64,000 nucleotides of DNA, from contig JAKZAN010000005.1 of assembly GCA_023053545.1 (NCBI GenBank), positions 9,734,001 through 9,798,000 on the forward strand, in the 5' to 3' direction. Under the pieces are notes generated by a model. That model searched no databases. It was given only the letters and a program-made list of their open reading frames with translations, and was not told the origin of the DNA. Made by a program: the position numbers and the translations under genes. Every line of letters begins with the position of its first letter. Position 1 is the stretch's first letter. The DNA comes from Lepidurus packardi (Eukaryota > Arthropoda > Branchiopoda > Notostraca > Triopsidae). Below are positions 44,734-59,400 of this stretch, one piece after another.

Positions 44734-47462
44734 TGTTTTCTACTCGAGAATATCTGGAATTGTATAACCTGTTTGGAAAATACAAATAATCTTGTCTATT
44801 TGCCAAGTTTTGTGTAGTGGTTTGACGTTTCAAACTTCTGTCACAGCACCAAAGCAACTGTGTTCGAAAACTCATTTCCATAAACACTTTATAGACTCTG
44901 TCGATCTTCCCAGCTCCTAACATTGTTTGCAGGCTGGGTTATATTTAAAAATTCACTGTGTTCGTTCTGTTTTTACTTTCTTCCTGTTTAAGATTCCAGA
45001 ACGTAAACAAATGTTCCTGCCAAAAAAAATTTCAACACCTATAGATAAGGAAGATAAAACAAGGTTTGTAGACACTATAAGTCTTTGGGCTTATAGAATG
45101 CCGTGTGTTAGATTTACTCAGAATCTTGAATTATTTTCAAATCTAGTGTTCACAGTTTCTGACATTAACTCTTGTTTATAAATCCTATATTCAAGTAGTG
45201 AGTTTTGGGGGTAAAATGTTTGTAAACAAGCTTTTTAAACCATACAAGTGAAGGCTTTTAGGAGTAAAACAAGTTTTTTCCAGGTCATTGCACATTTTAT
45301 TCTTTCCATACTTATCATCAATGATCATGCACAAATGTATTTATTTTGTGTGGTTATCTTTTCTTACACGCCACCCAGCCCACAAACTTGCGATGAACAA
45401 ACGACGGGGCGGTTGTTTGACTCTTTTGTTCTCTTGTACGCGTACACATAACATGGGTTGGACTCTTTCTCATACGACTAACAAGACAACAAAACCCCAA
45501 CGTGATGAAGGAGCAATTCGTAATTTCCTGATCCAGAACCCATTTAACCAACGCAATTGACACATTATACATTATACACCAAGAGTTCCGAAAACTCCGG
45601 GCACAAAAGTTCGCAAATTAAAAAGAGAAATAAGGAACAGGGGCCAAGACAAAAAACAAACAATAGTAGTGAGGAAAACACTGTTATATATATTTTTTTG
45701 TTGGTTTTCTCTTGAACTCTTAAAAAAGGAAGGGCAGTTCAACATGAGCGTCAAAAGCATTTTCGTGGGGAGTGCGTTGTGGGAAATTTTTCGTTTTTTT
45801 GCATAGACCATCGATACTCATAAACTTTCTGTCGAAACCCCCATCCTTGGGTCCAAGTCTCATTCAAAATACATGCAGTAAACCAAACCTCTTCGTTCCA
45901 GTGCGAGTGGTTTCATGCATTTTTAAAAAATTTTTCGCACAAAACATTTAAAATCAAGACAGCTGCCACCGATATTTTTTAAAGCTTGATCGCATCCTTA
46001 TACATGGCATATCTGGCCGTTTTTAAAATTTTGTAAAATAGTTTTGTTTTTGTTAAAATTTGAGAGAATGTAATTCAAAGTTATTTGTCGGAGGAAAATA
46101 GCGGTTGAAAATGGAACTAAAATGGTTTAGGTAAGGCACTGTCCAGTAATAACAAGAACGGTGTAAGTTTGTAAAATGGCAGTTTGTTTTCGTTTTAAAA
46201 AAATCCAAATGGAGTGAATGGGTCGTGCAGAATTTTGCAAAAATAAAAAAAGGAACAAAGACACAAAATTCTATATCAAGATAAATTCCAAGGCGAAAAT
46301 AATGAAGATATGACAGTGAGCTTTTTGCCTGTTTCCAAAAACTCGTTTCTCGGCAAAACAAGACGCAATTAAATTTGATCCAAAGTGTTACGAAAATCGA
46401 TGCAAAAATTAATTGGGGTAAAGTGCCAGGCCAGAGATTATGACAGGAGAGAAAATGCAACCATATTATAAGTTTTGTGTTCTTGTTTTTTCTTGCAAAT
46501 GGAATTACAAATGCAAAAGAAAAGTAAGAAAACGGTGGCTTTCCTATAATACCCGACAGAATACGCAAAAAAGTACTGTCAACAATGGTACACAATTTAT
46601 GTGACGGTTTAACCTTCATGTTTGGCGTAAAGATTGCTCGCGATGGCAAACTCGGCAACAACGATGTGTTTTTAAATATATGTAAAAACCCTTAATTCTT
46701 TCTCCTACATGGATTGCACACGAAAACCCCTCACACAGGCCTGAGTGCTTTCTCATTTCAGAAAACTAAAAAACATGACCAGAATCCCACGGTCCCTTTT
46801 TTCGCTCATGCAAACATTACTGTCAACAATCTCTAAAAAGAACCCAAATGTCAAAAGAAACGTACCAAAATCTCGCATTATTGCTTTTCCTGCCTATCAT
46901 TCTCGCGTTTTACAACTATGAAAAACCTACTGTGCTGCCCTCGCCGGAAGTTTCTTTCAAAACCTAACTGGGTTAGCAGTTCATGAGCCACTTAGAAATA
47001 TTATTTAAGCATGAATTGTTTTTCGCCCGGAAAAACGTGGGAGATAAAACGACAAGCAAGAAATGCACTGTCTGGCGTTAAATGTCTCCACGATCCCAAA
47101 AGGCCCAAAAGATTGTAAAACAGATCAGCTTTGAAGCCAGAAAAACAGTACTACTACTACTAATAAAATGAAAGAAAAGGAGGGAAAAAACTACCCACAC
47201 GCAAAATAAAAAGGTCACAACTTATACAATAATGTTTTTCGTTTTCGTGAAAAATGTTTTTGCCCTTTTGTTGTCACCGTTCAATCACGTGAAGCTTCTT
47301 TTTCCTCTGGACGTATTGCATTTTTGTGAAGCGTAAAACAGTCTTCTTTTTCCTTCCTTCCCCCTCTCCCCCACCGAAAAACGTCCTGAAAAGTTCACAA
47401 AACTGGCCTGGTTCTTTCTCATATCACTAAGCGTTACGAAAGTTTGCGTGGTTTAGAAAACA
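44734..47462. other. Region between Nup160 and the unrecognised minus-strand gene; probable 3' UTRs
   Basis: About 2.7 kb of AT-rich sequence follows the stop codons of two convergent genes. Much of it is likely the 3' UTR of the minus-strand gene ending at 47463. A TTTATT near 45297 reads AATAAA on that strand. The longest open frame (minus, 46053-46661, about 200 codons) is rich in Phe, Cys, Tyr and Leu, as expected from translating A/T-rich non-coding DNA. I do not call it a gene. Confidence 0.45.
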
Positions 47463-50400
47463 TTATTGCACCGAACAACAAGCTGGTTGCTGAGGAGGTT
47501 TGAGTTTCCGCACTTTGAGTTCTCCCTCTTTCTCTTTGTCCTTTTCTTTCTCCTTGAACGCTTGCGAGATGCGTTTCCAAGAATGGCGCTTCCACGTGTC
47601 GCCGCCATCTTTGTTTTTGTTCTTGGCGGGAACCTTGGCGTCTGCCGCCAACTTGAGCAGTTGGGAGGGAGTGCGAACCACGACGCTGGGCCCAGAGGAA
47701 TCTTTCTTAAAGTCCCGATGGGTCGAGGCCAACAATAAGGCTTCGGCCGCCAAAGTCAATTCATTCTGACCACTGTCGTCGTTAGTCGAAACTAACAACA
47801 GACTTTGCACTTGACTGACTTCGTCGCCGGATTCTTCTGAGTAGATTCCGCTGTCGCCCACAACTTCTGCATTAACTGAAGCTAGCCTTTGGGATGCAGT
47901 CTCGGCCGCTGAAAAGTGAACTTCCTCCTCTTCATCCTGCAACAAGGCGCTGATTTTATCCAAGACTTGCTGAGACTTGGATGAAGATGTCTGAGAAGCG
48001 ATTTCACGCTCCTCGTCGTCGTCATCCAACGCTACGCCTAGTTGGTAGTACAAGGCAAACTTGGAGGGATCGCAGAGAGAAATATCTTCAACGTATGGCT
48101 CATCCAATACGTCTACGTCTTCAGGAAGAGAGGATAACAGTTGAGAATTCAAAGAAGGAGTAGATTCGAAACCAACCCTTAGTTGTGGACCATCCAGGAA
48201 AGGAAAGAGAGTAGTATTAGCGTCAACTAAACTATTGGATGGTGCAGTACAAGGGTTGGGCTTCTCGTTTTTTGAACCGGTACCGGTTTCTTCTTCTTTT
48301 GTTGTCTCTTCTGACTCCAGCAGAACGATTTCAAAGTCTTCTTCATCTTCTTGGTCGGAAATGGAGGGCATGGGCAGCAAGTGATCGCTGGTAAGGAAGG
48401 AAATTTCTGTGGCTGACTCCAACCACTTGGTAACAGCCGCAGTAATAGGTCGACCAATGTCATCCACCAACGTCGTTTCGGTGGTTTCAGTGTCGTTACA
48501 ATTACTGAGCTCAGCCATTTGTACTTGGTGGTCTTCGGGGGTTATTAGATCCACGTCAGTCGAAATATCTCCCGAAATATCGTCAGAAATGTCAATGTCT
48601 GGCTCTATTTCTTCGCTTTCTTCTAGAATGACTGTCGTGCACAAATTCGATGGCAAGGATCGATGTAAATTCCTTATTTCAGCCAAATCCATGCAGGGAA
48701 GTTCTTCTCTTTCTTCTTTTCCCTCATTTCCCTCTCCGCCCACACCTCCCTCTCCTCCTTCATCTTCTCCTCCCATTGCTGATCCCTCTGCTTGTTCGCT
48801 AATTCCGCCTTCCAACTTTTTTTCTGCCTGGGATGAAACAACGTCGGCGACAGCGTTTTTCGTTTCGACGCAACCTTCTGCTTCTCCCACGGACAACGTT
48901 ATTGATGTTTCCAATAAAGACGAAGACGACGATGACGCTGAAGATTCTTCTTCGAGCTCCAAGGAATCTCGCTCCATAGAATCCAAATGGGCCTGTCGCG
49001 ATGTCCCAGCAGCCCCGTCAGCCGATTTCAACGACACCAGCTGCTCCAAAACTCCTCCTCCTGCTTCGTTTAAACTGTCCGCACTCACACTACTGTTTTG
49101 CGACCCTCGACGACTTTCACGACACCCGGGCTCACTAACGAGTTCCAATTGTTCTCCTTCATCCTCTTTCTCCTCTACTGAAGAAGATTCACATAGCTTC
49201 GCATCTAACGAAGGACACTGGGTTTCTTCAGTACTGTCCTCAGTAACCTAACAATACATTGTAATTAATAAACCCCTTTACCAATTAGAATGATTAAACT
49301 ATCGATAAGAAAATGAACTTCCTCGCTATCCAAAGCCAACAAAAAAATCGATACCACCACCACACCCCTTGCAAAACAAACTTAAGAAATAAAGCTCCAA
49401 ACAGAAAAACCAAGCCAAAACTTAAAATAATAACATTATGTCCAAAGTTAAAGGAATTGGAAAGATTGGGGGTTATCGGAGCAGGCTACTCCAAGTTTCC
49501 GGAAGTTGTATTTTTATCCTTGGGTATCAGAAAAGGTGCCCATAAAGAGATTAACGGGGGTTAATTTCGTTTGAATCAAATTTTTCCACTCCGGTTAGTT
49601 TTTTTTTTCTCTTTTGCTTCTGGATAAAGACATGCAATTAAACAATGTCAAGATACCAATTCAGAAAAAAGGGGTGGGGCTTAGATCGACTTTTTTATTT
49701 TATGACTTTTTTGGCAGGAAGGGTGTTATGAATATGCTTAATTGGCATACCCTGTCATTGTTTGATCGCACCCTTTTCCTCTTCTTTCGCTTCTTTCGCC
49801 TGCTCCATGAAGGGGAGGACTCAGAAGGGGAAATTGCGCCTGCATTACCACCTGCCTCGTCGATGGGATCAGGTGAGGCAGTGGAGAGGCTTGCATGGCC
49901 TGCAATAAGCGTAAAATATGGAGGGAAAAGTTAAAAAAAAAAGAAGAAGAAAGAAATGTAAGCGAAAAAAGCTCAGAACTTCCATTTCCGCTTTTGAAAG
50001 CTTTCACGCTAACGGTACCCTTCCCAAGAATCTAGGGGCGGGGCCACGCTAGATAAACACGGCGGGGTACTCATATTTTTTTAGCAGAAAACTTTGAAAA
50101 TGGGAACTGATTTGCCGTCACGTATATCTTTCGCATATCTTTTTATAAACTCCCCCTTATTTCGCTCCTCATATGTAAGACACTCAAAATACCAGGCAAA
50201 TTAATGAGCTGAAGAAGAACTCTTAAACTTGTCAAGATGGCGGCGATCCTGCAACTGCATACCGTGTAACGCCATTATCCCTAACTGTCTCCCCTCTACT
50301 TCCCGTCTGGATGTAGGTTATGAACCGTTAATAAACATATATAAATTCCCTAGCCGGGTGGGAGGGGAGGAGGATCAGTTCTCGCCAAGATGCCTGTACC

Positions 50401-53400
50401 GTACCCCAAACTTAACCCCGCCCCAAACATGCCATATCGTTAATTTCCAGTAATAAATTTGTCCCTTGTGATAGAAACCATGCCAAAAAGGAGCCCCAAA
50501 AATAATCCTACCCCAGTAGCTTATAAGTAATTTCTTTTCTTTTTGCTTTAACGTTTGTCCGAAGGGGAAAGGAAGATTTGTGTGAAGGAGCAACGAAAAC
50601 ATTGGAAAGGTTTCCTTACCTGGTACAGCGTAAACCGGTGGACTTATCACGTGGTACACAAAACTGGGAGGCTGATGTGGCTCGTAAGGCCGATTTTCAG
50701 CAGAAGGGGGCGGGGCTGAAGAGGTCATCAATACATCGGCAGAATTGGGAGGACTTGGTGAAGAAGAATTATCCACACTAATGGCCGGCGACGCTAAATC
50801 CCCCGGAGGAGAGCCGGGACCTTGGGAGGAGTTTGTACTGCAACTTTCCGACGCTGATGAGGCAGAAATATTGGAAGTTATTTCCTGGCTACAAGCCTAT
50901 TAGTTCCGTAAGTAAAAGGAAAACAGAAAATTGGTATTAAAAGCCTTAGATCTCCCCCTAAAAAAATATTCCCTCGAGAACCACTTTTCTTCTAGATATA
51001 TATTACTTGTGAGGATCCTATCGAATCTCGACGTCCAGTATCCATTTCAGCGAACATTGGCTCCGTCGTTTGATAAGCTAACGTGTAGTAATATCCAATT
51101 TCCCCGGAAGGACGATTATACCAATCCACGGCCTGAACCGGTACCGGAATTGGCACAGCCGCCAGCAATGGTCCTCCAGCGTAAGGTTGGTGCAGAAGCA
51201 CACCGCCAGGGTACATGCCGTACCCATTGCCATAGAAATCGTAAGGCATTGCTGATTGAAAACAAAAATAACAACAAAGTATGTTTTTTAATTCCCGTTA
51301 AACTACCCTTGATCATACTAATTAGTATAAATACTGCACTACTAAATTAAATTATAGTTAAAATCAATCATAGTTAAGAATCGTCTGATCCTTAACTTTA
51401 TGCGAGCATTTTCGTCCTTTTTTACTGGAAATTTCAAAGCCTTCTTAATACTTACACAATCAATATTTAATCAATTGTATTTAAGTATTTCATCAATGGA
51501 TGCCAAAAATAATACATAATAAATTATATTCTTTTAATCTTATTATTTTTTATTTTTTAAATTAGTTTTAACAAGCTATCGATACGCTAAATTATGATTA
51601 GGCCGCCATTTTGGGTGGTGATATATAAATCTTATCTATGTTCGAAGTTGATGTCAATCAATACCTTTCATTAGCCAATTTGGATTACCCGGTTACGATT
51701 CCAGGAGCAAAATAAAGACTCATAAAACTTGCGAATTCTTCCCTTTGTAAAGGACCACGACCGTTACACAAAAAGAAGTGTACTGGCCGAGCTTAATGAG
51801 TTGACCTTTAGGCACACACTTTTTTCTTCTTTTTTTTTTTTGGCGTGTGTGGCTTGGAAGCTTGGCATGCGCGGTTGCCAAGAACCACAAGGAAGACAAA
51901 TAAATGAAGAATGTTCTAAACCTATGCCGAAGACGTTTTTTAATTCAAAAAAGAACACGCTTTTCCCAGCCAGAAACAGAAGGAAGCACGTGGCCCCAGC
52001 ACTTGACTCGCTTCCCTTTCTCGTTTCAAAAACAGTCTCTTTCTTTGGACTATTTTTAGTTGGCGTCGGAACGGAAGGTATCCTGATCTCTTGCTGCCAG
52101 GGAGAAGACTTAATGTCTTGACAAGGACGGATAAAATCAAAATGAAATAAAAATTCAAGTATTCCTTAGAACTTCCAAGAATTTCCCCCAAACAACATCA
52201 CTCAGATACTTGTGCAAAATCCCACACTCGTAGAAAACAAAACAAAATTCTTACATATCAGTAGCATCGTAAAGCAAAGCGTGACCCTCCTACTTCTATC
52301 TCATTAGACAGATAGCATAAAGATGTATAAGATTAAGATTACGAACCTGGGTAGCATACGAAGGGGCTGTTTTCGTAAGCAGTCGGATCCGGAGACGACG
52401 GATCTCCCACGGTGGAAGTAGTATCAGCATTAGAACCCGTTTCCATGCCTACGGACCCCAAATACAAAAAAAAGTTCATTACATTCATCACGAACCCTCA
52501 GATTTGTCATTCATTAGTCGAAAGCAATAAGAGAAAGATAGACAGAAAATAAAAACAACCAACAAGCCTAATTTTTGAATAGCGTGCGTTAGCCTTAAGG
52601 GAGGGTTGGGGGGACAGCCTAAAAGCTTAAGGTTACGCCGTCGAGGCGTGGCTTGTAGGAAATTTGGCTCATTAACTTAATGACCCCCTCGTTGATCTAA
52701 TACTGTTATTCACTGGGTTGTTACTTCATTAATAAAAAGGAATTATACGTTTGCCGTTTGCCGTCCTCTTTTGGTTTGACTCTCCATAAGATAAAGGAAA
52801 AGGAGGAGAGAACCAGGAGATTCAATCTTTTCGAAGAAATCCTTAAAAACGTGTGCTGGGTGAAGCCAAAAAGGGGCTTTGGGAAACACACCGCCAGTCG
52901 AAACGTGCCGAAGATGTTGTCAAAAAGTAACGCACTTAATGAGCCTTTGCCTCATTACGCCCTGCGTTCTCCTGGCAAGGTGAATTTTAAAACCTGAGGG
53001 TCCCATAACTTGCTTATCTCGTCTTCAAGGTTCTGCCGAGCTTCTTCTCAGAGATAAAAGAAAAATAACATAAAAAACAAAAATAAAGAAAAAAAGAGAG
53101 AGTCTGTTCAATATTGGTTTCCATGCCAAAAGAAGGAAATATATTCTAAAGCAAAGCATGTGCTGTCATATAATAAATAGAAACCTAAAAAAAAAAAAAA
53201 AGAAAAAAAAAATTTCAAATTTTGCCTCGTCGAAATGTCGACATAACTCTGTATCCCATATCCGACTGAATTATGTAAGACAATTTATCTGATATTCCTA
53301 GTTGTTTCGTTATTTCATCCTTATTTGTCTTTAAAGGAAAAATAGGATTGTAAATCAAAATCAACTACTAAAAATCTCACATCAGAGTCTTTAAAATCGT

Positions 53401-56400
53401 AAAAGAATCAAATTTCTAGCAGTCTTATATAATCTTAAAAGTTTAATATAACACTGTTAGTACTTCTCAAAATATTGTTGCGAAATTGTGAAAAATTATA
53501 AACTCAATCCTTACAAACCAGAAGGGTGAAACGAAAATCCTGAATTAAATTAGAGAAAAACAACATGTTGCATTAAAAGAGCTTAAGGTAAGAAGTTATT
53601 ACATTCTTTACTAGTCTCTTCCATATCTCGATAATCTAGTAGGCCTCTCTTACAAGTTCACGTGACTGAACCTTGTGTCATTTTTACGTTTCAATTTTCA
53701 ATCAAAGTTAATCCCAAAGAAGGTCCAAGAGGACGCCCTCTAAGCTCCTGAAATGAAACCCATATGATGTCCTTATCACTCATTCCTTAAGCTCTGAGGG
53801 CTCCGAGAAACTTCCGGAAGACGTATCCCCTCATACACACACACACATGAAATTTACATACGTTAAATACATATGACGAATCAATAGTGCCAAGTTTTAG
53901 GCGAGAAGAGGAACGCAGTCCTATACACGAGCCTCGCGTTAACGAGATGTTTTTTACGAGGCCTGAGCAGAGACGTATAAGTAGTTCGTAAAAGAAAGAA
54001 AGAAAGAGGAGGGGATACAAAAAAATAAAAATAAAAAATCGTTAAAAGGTCCCTTTTATCTTCACACCATTCCCCAAGAACGTTCCAAGTACCAATTCTG
54101 TCTCCATTCATGCATCGACCGGTACCTCATTTGGTTTAGCAACAACCTCATTAAAACTACCTAATCCACACTGATGTATAACTTTTTGAAGAAATGTTTT
54201 AAAAATACTTTGTTGAAAAAATAGAAAAAAAAGTAAGTAGAATTTTGTTAATATTTTTTAGGAGGAAAGGGGGGGGGCAAGGAAATGTCAAGTTTTACAA
54301 ACTTACCATTTTGGATGTACTTTTCATTCTCGCTGGCCGTGGACGTAGTAGAAGTCGTCATACAATTGCCGTTTGCCATGTCTTCGTTATCGATTCCGGG
54401 CATCGTCGTACCGTTAGGTACCGGCGTGGTACTGGCCGGTACTTTCTTCTTGCCGATTGATCCTTTCTTGAACAAAACTTCTTGACGCGGTGTGGAGATC
54501 TTGGTATATTCTTCTACAATCCCGAAAAAAGAAAGAAAACCGATTAAGCAAGTAAACAAACAAGATTAAAAAGAAATTAACACGCAATTTCCTTGCAATA
54601 AGCCAGCAGGAGGAGTTAGGGAGGTAATACCTAATACCGGCAAAATAAAGCTGTCGCCTCCTGGAGAGCTAATTTTAAACCCTTCTTATTGCCAGCCTAC
54701 CTTAATAATTTCCTGTCGTTTGAGGTTCATAAAAACCGCTTCCATAATCCTGTCTCGTAAATAAAATCCGCGTGAAACGCAAAGTCAGCGAAAATAAAAT
54801 GTAAAAAAAGCCACAAAGCTCGTTGGGAGATATTTTGGGGAAAGCACCTATCCCTTCCTTTGCCTCTACTGGATGTCTCCACTGGCGCTGTTGATGTATG
54901 TTTGCTCAAACAGGGTGACATGCATGTCTTCACAGCATACAACTTTCCTATATAGGCAGCAAGACTTGGAATTTTGACGGTGCTGCAAGGTGCCTGTCAA
55001 GTTTGAACACTGCAGAAATGTTTTGTGATGGAGCATAAAAACTATGGAGGCAGCCTGCCAAAATGGAAGTCCTCCTCCCCTCCCTTGCTGGTTCGCGGTT
55101 CGAGTTCGAATTCAGGACAAATTTAGCTTTACTTCAACGATGATGCCTCTACATACATCTTTCTGTAGAGGGGTTTGTGGTAGAGCCAGTTAGAGCTTTA
55201 AAAAATATATAACGAAAGGACTTGGGACTTAATGAAAGGTTGCTTGACACAACCAGAAGTCACTTCTTTCTAGCTCTGGGAACTGAAAATAAATGGTGGC
55301 GGTAAAAAAAAGGGCTAACGAGACTTTTTAAAAGCGAGTTTGTTATATTAAGAAAAGAAAAAGAAAACGGGTTGTTAAAGCGGAGCAGAAATATGCTCCA
55401 ACATGTGCAAAACTGGGTGGAGACCAAGCTTCACTGAGGTTGGAACTATTCCCGTACCTTGCGTTGGAAATTTTCATGACCTGCAAATAGACACGTGTAT
55501 GCTAAAAGAGATCATGGCACGTGCTTTGCAACTTATCGCGAAAAAAGAAGTTGAGAGAAAGCTTAACAGGATTAACTTAACACAAAGGAAGTAAAAGTTT
55601 CGAAATTCCCAAGGAGCTTGGGAGTAAAATGTGCAAACTAGGTAAGTTTTGTGCTTTAATCAGAATTTTTACAACTTTAGAAGAATATTCATGTGTGAAC
55701 AAACCATTTAAGGGACTGTTTACAGTGAAATCTCAGGTTTATCTTATTTCAATAAACCCATTTAGGGATTAGGGCCATGAATTTTACTACCATTATAAAA
55801 AGCCACTTTGCTCCCTAAACTAAGCCTCTTCGCACTAGGCTAGCTTTAGCTCATGAGGATTTAGTTATTGGACCGAAACGCTTTCTTACTGTAAATTTAG
55901 TTTAAATATTTTAAGGCTGTTACATTAAAACTTTTCTAATAAGATCGAATCGTTTAAATAATAAAGCCCTTGTTCGAATACAAAAATTGGTATAATCAAT
56001 TACATAATTAGTAAGTTTCATACTTTCTTAAAGAGTTACACAAGATAACTTAAGTTATAAATCTTTTAAATTATTACGTAAAAAGAGCGTTATAGTTATG
56101 TAAAAGAGCTCAAGAATTAAATTTTCTATCCATAACAAAATTCCTGCTAATATTTTGAAACTTTTTAGCAATTTTCAAAATTACAACTCAAAACTACTAG
56201 CTTTGGGGCGTGTTCAAAGCCACAAAAACAAACGTAATTAAAGTAAAGTAATCTTCACTATATAAGCAGGCCTAATATTCCATTTTCTAATCAATTCCGA
56301 CACGCAACTCACCAACTCTAACGTGAACGGAACAATCCCTCTAGTTCCCCTTGTTTAACTTTGTTTTACAACACACAATCACAGCAAAACAGTCCTAAAG

Positions 56401-59400
56401 CTCAGATACAAAGCCCTGAAAACTTTTCACTATAGAAAAAAGATTGATCCCACTGGTGACGCCATTGCTTGCCGCTGAAAACGCAGGGATTTTTCAAGTT
56501 AGTATTTTTACAACTTTTTTTATTTTTTATGTTTTACAACCCCCCGCCCCAGGGCATACCTCTCTACCGTACCGGGCTCTATAGCAACAACCCCTTGGTA
56601 GTTTGGACTCGCGTCACGCGGTGTCTAAACCTCGTGATAGAATGACGTCAATTGAATGAATTTTATTCTCTTTGTTAACTGGTGCCTCCAAATAAAACTC
56701 CTTATGCCACGCCAGTGAAATTGCGTGTTATGCAGTCGAGCAACTTGGGCTTGGTTCATCATTGCCCCAGTTTGAACCCCATCAAAGTAACCCAACGAAT
56801 AACAGAAAACAAAATGCGAAAGGTTTCACAACTTGAGAGAAACGACAAACATTCCAAAAAAGATTCGAGCTCATCTTGGCTAATTTCCACGTGCTCCCCA
56901 AACCTCAGCCAAAAGAAACTCAAAGGACCCATAAGAATGTCCCTTTGAGTAACAAGAGAGAACAAGAACGAGAAAATAAGAACCAACCGTTCATCCTTTC
57001 TACAGCTTCCCATTTTCGTGCTTTTCCGAGCGACCAGGCGTGACTAATGAACCTTGTTTTCGGAATATTTTAAAAGCTTTCTTACAAACCGTCAGTGTAG
57101 CAAGTAACACATTTCCTCTTCTCACTTCATCTTCATAAATTTGGTTCATTTAGCGGTCCAACAAACTCCCCTTCAACCCTCACCCCTGACAAAGCTGAAT
57201 ACCATTGTTTAAACTAGCATAATCTCACCTAGTTTAAACCTAAACCGTGAGAGAAAACCCTTGAAGTTATTCTACTTTGAAATTATTTTCATTTTTACAA
57301 TTCAAAGTTTTTTTTTTCCTTTTTTTCTTTGAATTTTTCATAATCGGAAAGACATGGACTTGCCTACAACGGAAACATATCAAGACCCCAGTCAATGTCT
57401 GTGAAACCCGATGGGTTCAAACTGGATTTTCATCTTCCCCTCCTTCTTTCAATCTTGACGTGGTCTAGGTGCTTTAATGAAAATGCAAGGCCATAGCTCT
57501 CCAAACTTTGTTCCTTTGGGAGAATCTTAATGAGCCCTGGGGATGAAAGGTCCGTTTTAAGAACCCACACACATCTACACCTTTTGGGGCTTTCTCCGCT
57601 TCCTCTTCTGTTTCTTCCCTTTTCTTCCCCACCTGAGAGATCTCTCTCAGAGCAAATGGAGAGAGGGAGAAGCTTGCCATGCCAGAGTACAACTGTCGAT
57701 AACAGAAAAGCAAGGACACACGGAGAATCAGATAAAGTACGCTAGATAATAAACCCTTAAGCTCTTCTGAGACGCTCAGAGTCTTCAAATGTGGAGGATC
57801 TTTGGATGATGGTTTTACCTTCATGCACCTGACTTCCGCGTTTTCTAAAAAAAAGTCCCGCTTTCAAATCAATGCCATTCCCTGTACCAGATGTGGAAGA
57901 AAGTACTAGTCATCCTATTACACGAAACTTTGAGAAATTTTATTAATTTTCTTTCAGACAATCTTAAGAAAGCGTACTTTGTTCAAGCTTCGAAATCTTT
58001 TGAACCTTACATGTCTAAGAGCTTTCCTTTATGTGTAAACTTTCCGACGCACTGCTAGAATCTTCCTTTGCACTGATAGAACATTCCTATGCACTCCTTA
58101 GTATTTGTTCGAGTTTTTTAAATTTAATCCCCAGTCCTTTTTATGGAGAAACAATGACGGCAACAGGCTTAAGATTATAAGGCGCATTAAAAGGAAAAAA
58201 ATAACTTCTGGAAATATTTAGAAATTATAAGAAATTTCGGGTGTAAACATGTTGAGGTTGATTTGAATAAGTTCTCAGAAATGCAATTTGAAACTATGAA
58301 CAATGAAGGAAATGTGAGGAATTTTGTCGAAAATTAGGTCTTACCGTCATTGAAGATCTTTTTCTCCACTCCGTTGGTGGTAGGGTAATGTCTGCCACCG
58401 TTGGAGTAGCCATGTGAGTTTCCATAACGCGGTGCTCTTCTTGGCGGCCCTCCACCAGCACCTCCTCCTCCTCCTCCGCTGGGTCCTGAAGGGTTGTTCC
58501 TAGCTGCACAAGTGCCATTATGCCAAGCGGTATGGCCACCCATGCTGGTACAGCGCGACTGAGAGGGGTAATCCGGTGAGCGCGGCGGTGCTTGATCTGG
58601 ACTCAAAGATCGCGGTCCTGAGCCACAGCCTGAGCCAGCACAGTCTTCTTGATGGCTGTTGGAACGTTTCACATGCGGTGGGCGCCGCAGATACTCAGCA
58701 ACGTGGGAACAACGCCAAGCTAACACTTGGGGATTAGTAGAAGAGCAGTCACCTTCCTCGCCACCACAGCAAGCCACACCGGAGCCCTGATCGTCTTCAT
58801 CTTCTTCGTTACCGGAAGCAGAGGCTTCTCCTATGATCCAAAAACACATTAATACGTCAAGATCAGCCAAATCTTCAAAACTTCTGATATCCCTTACAAT
58901 CCCCAAAAAGATTCAATCTTTCCCCTACAAAAAAAACATTACAAAATGTGAATGGCTTACTCCGCCTCTTTCGTTACCTTCTAAATGGCCCTATTGTCCT
59001 TCGAAATCTTGTAAACTTGTATCCCTCCCATTGCATTCACACTACATTACTGCGACTCGAGAAAGTCTCTCCAGATTCCTTTCATTTCTTCAAGGGAATG
59101 GAGGGCGGAGCTTAGGTTTATTTTTGTTTTTTTCTCTAATTTCAAGTATAATCGTTGGTATTTACTTGCGATCGTCCGAGAACTTCATCTTTCCTCCCCT
59201 TTCACGCACGCAAAAACATATTTCAGCCTCTGTTTTTGTCTCACGCACTATTCCGATTATACTCCCCCCCAAGATCAATACCGGTGAGGTGAACCGAAAT
59301 GCCCACGAATTGCTTTGCCATTGCGTTAAACCCCTACCCCCTCCTTACTCCTTATTCCCTAGTCTGCCCATCACGCAAAAATTGGTCAAAACCTGACTCC

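Noticed and set aside
46053-46661. Minus-strand open frame of about 200 codons between Nup160 and the unrecognised gene
   Set aside because: It lies where 3' UTRs are expected. Its composition (Phe, Tyr, Cys, Leu, Asn) matches translated AT-rich DNA, with no motif and no splice context.
48409-49251. Plus-strand open frame of about 280 codons, rich in Ser, Pro and Thr
   Set aside because: It is the antisense shadow of the acidic last exon of the minus-strand gene, whose exon chain closes in phase.
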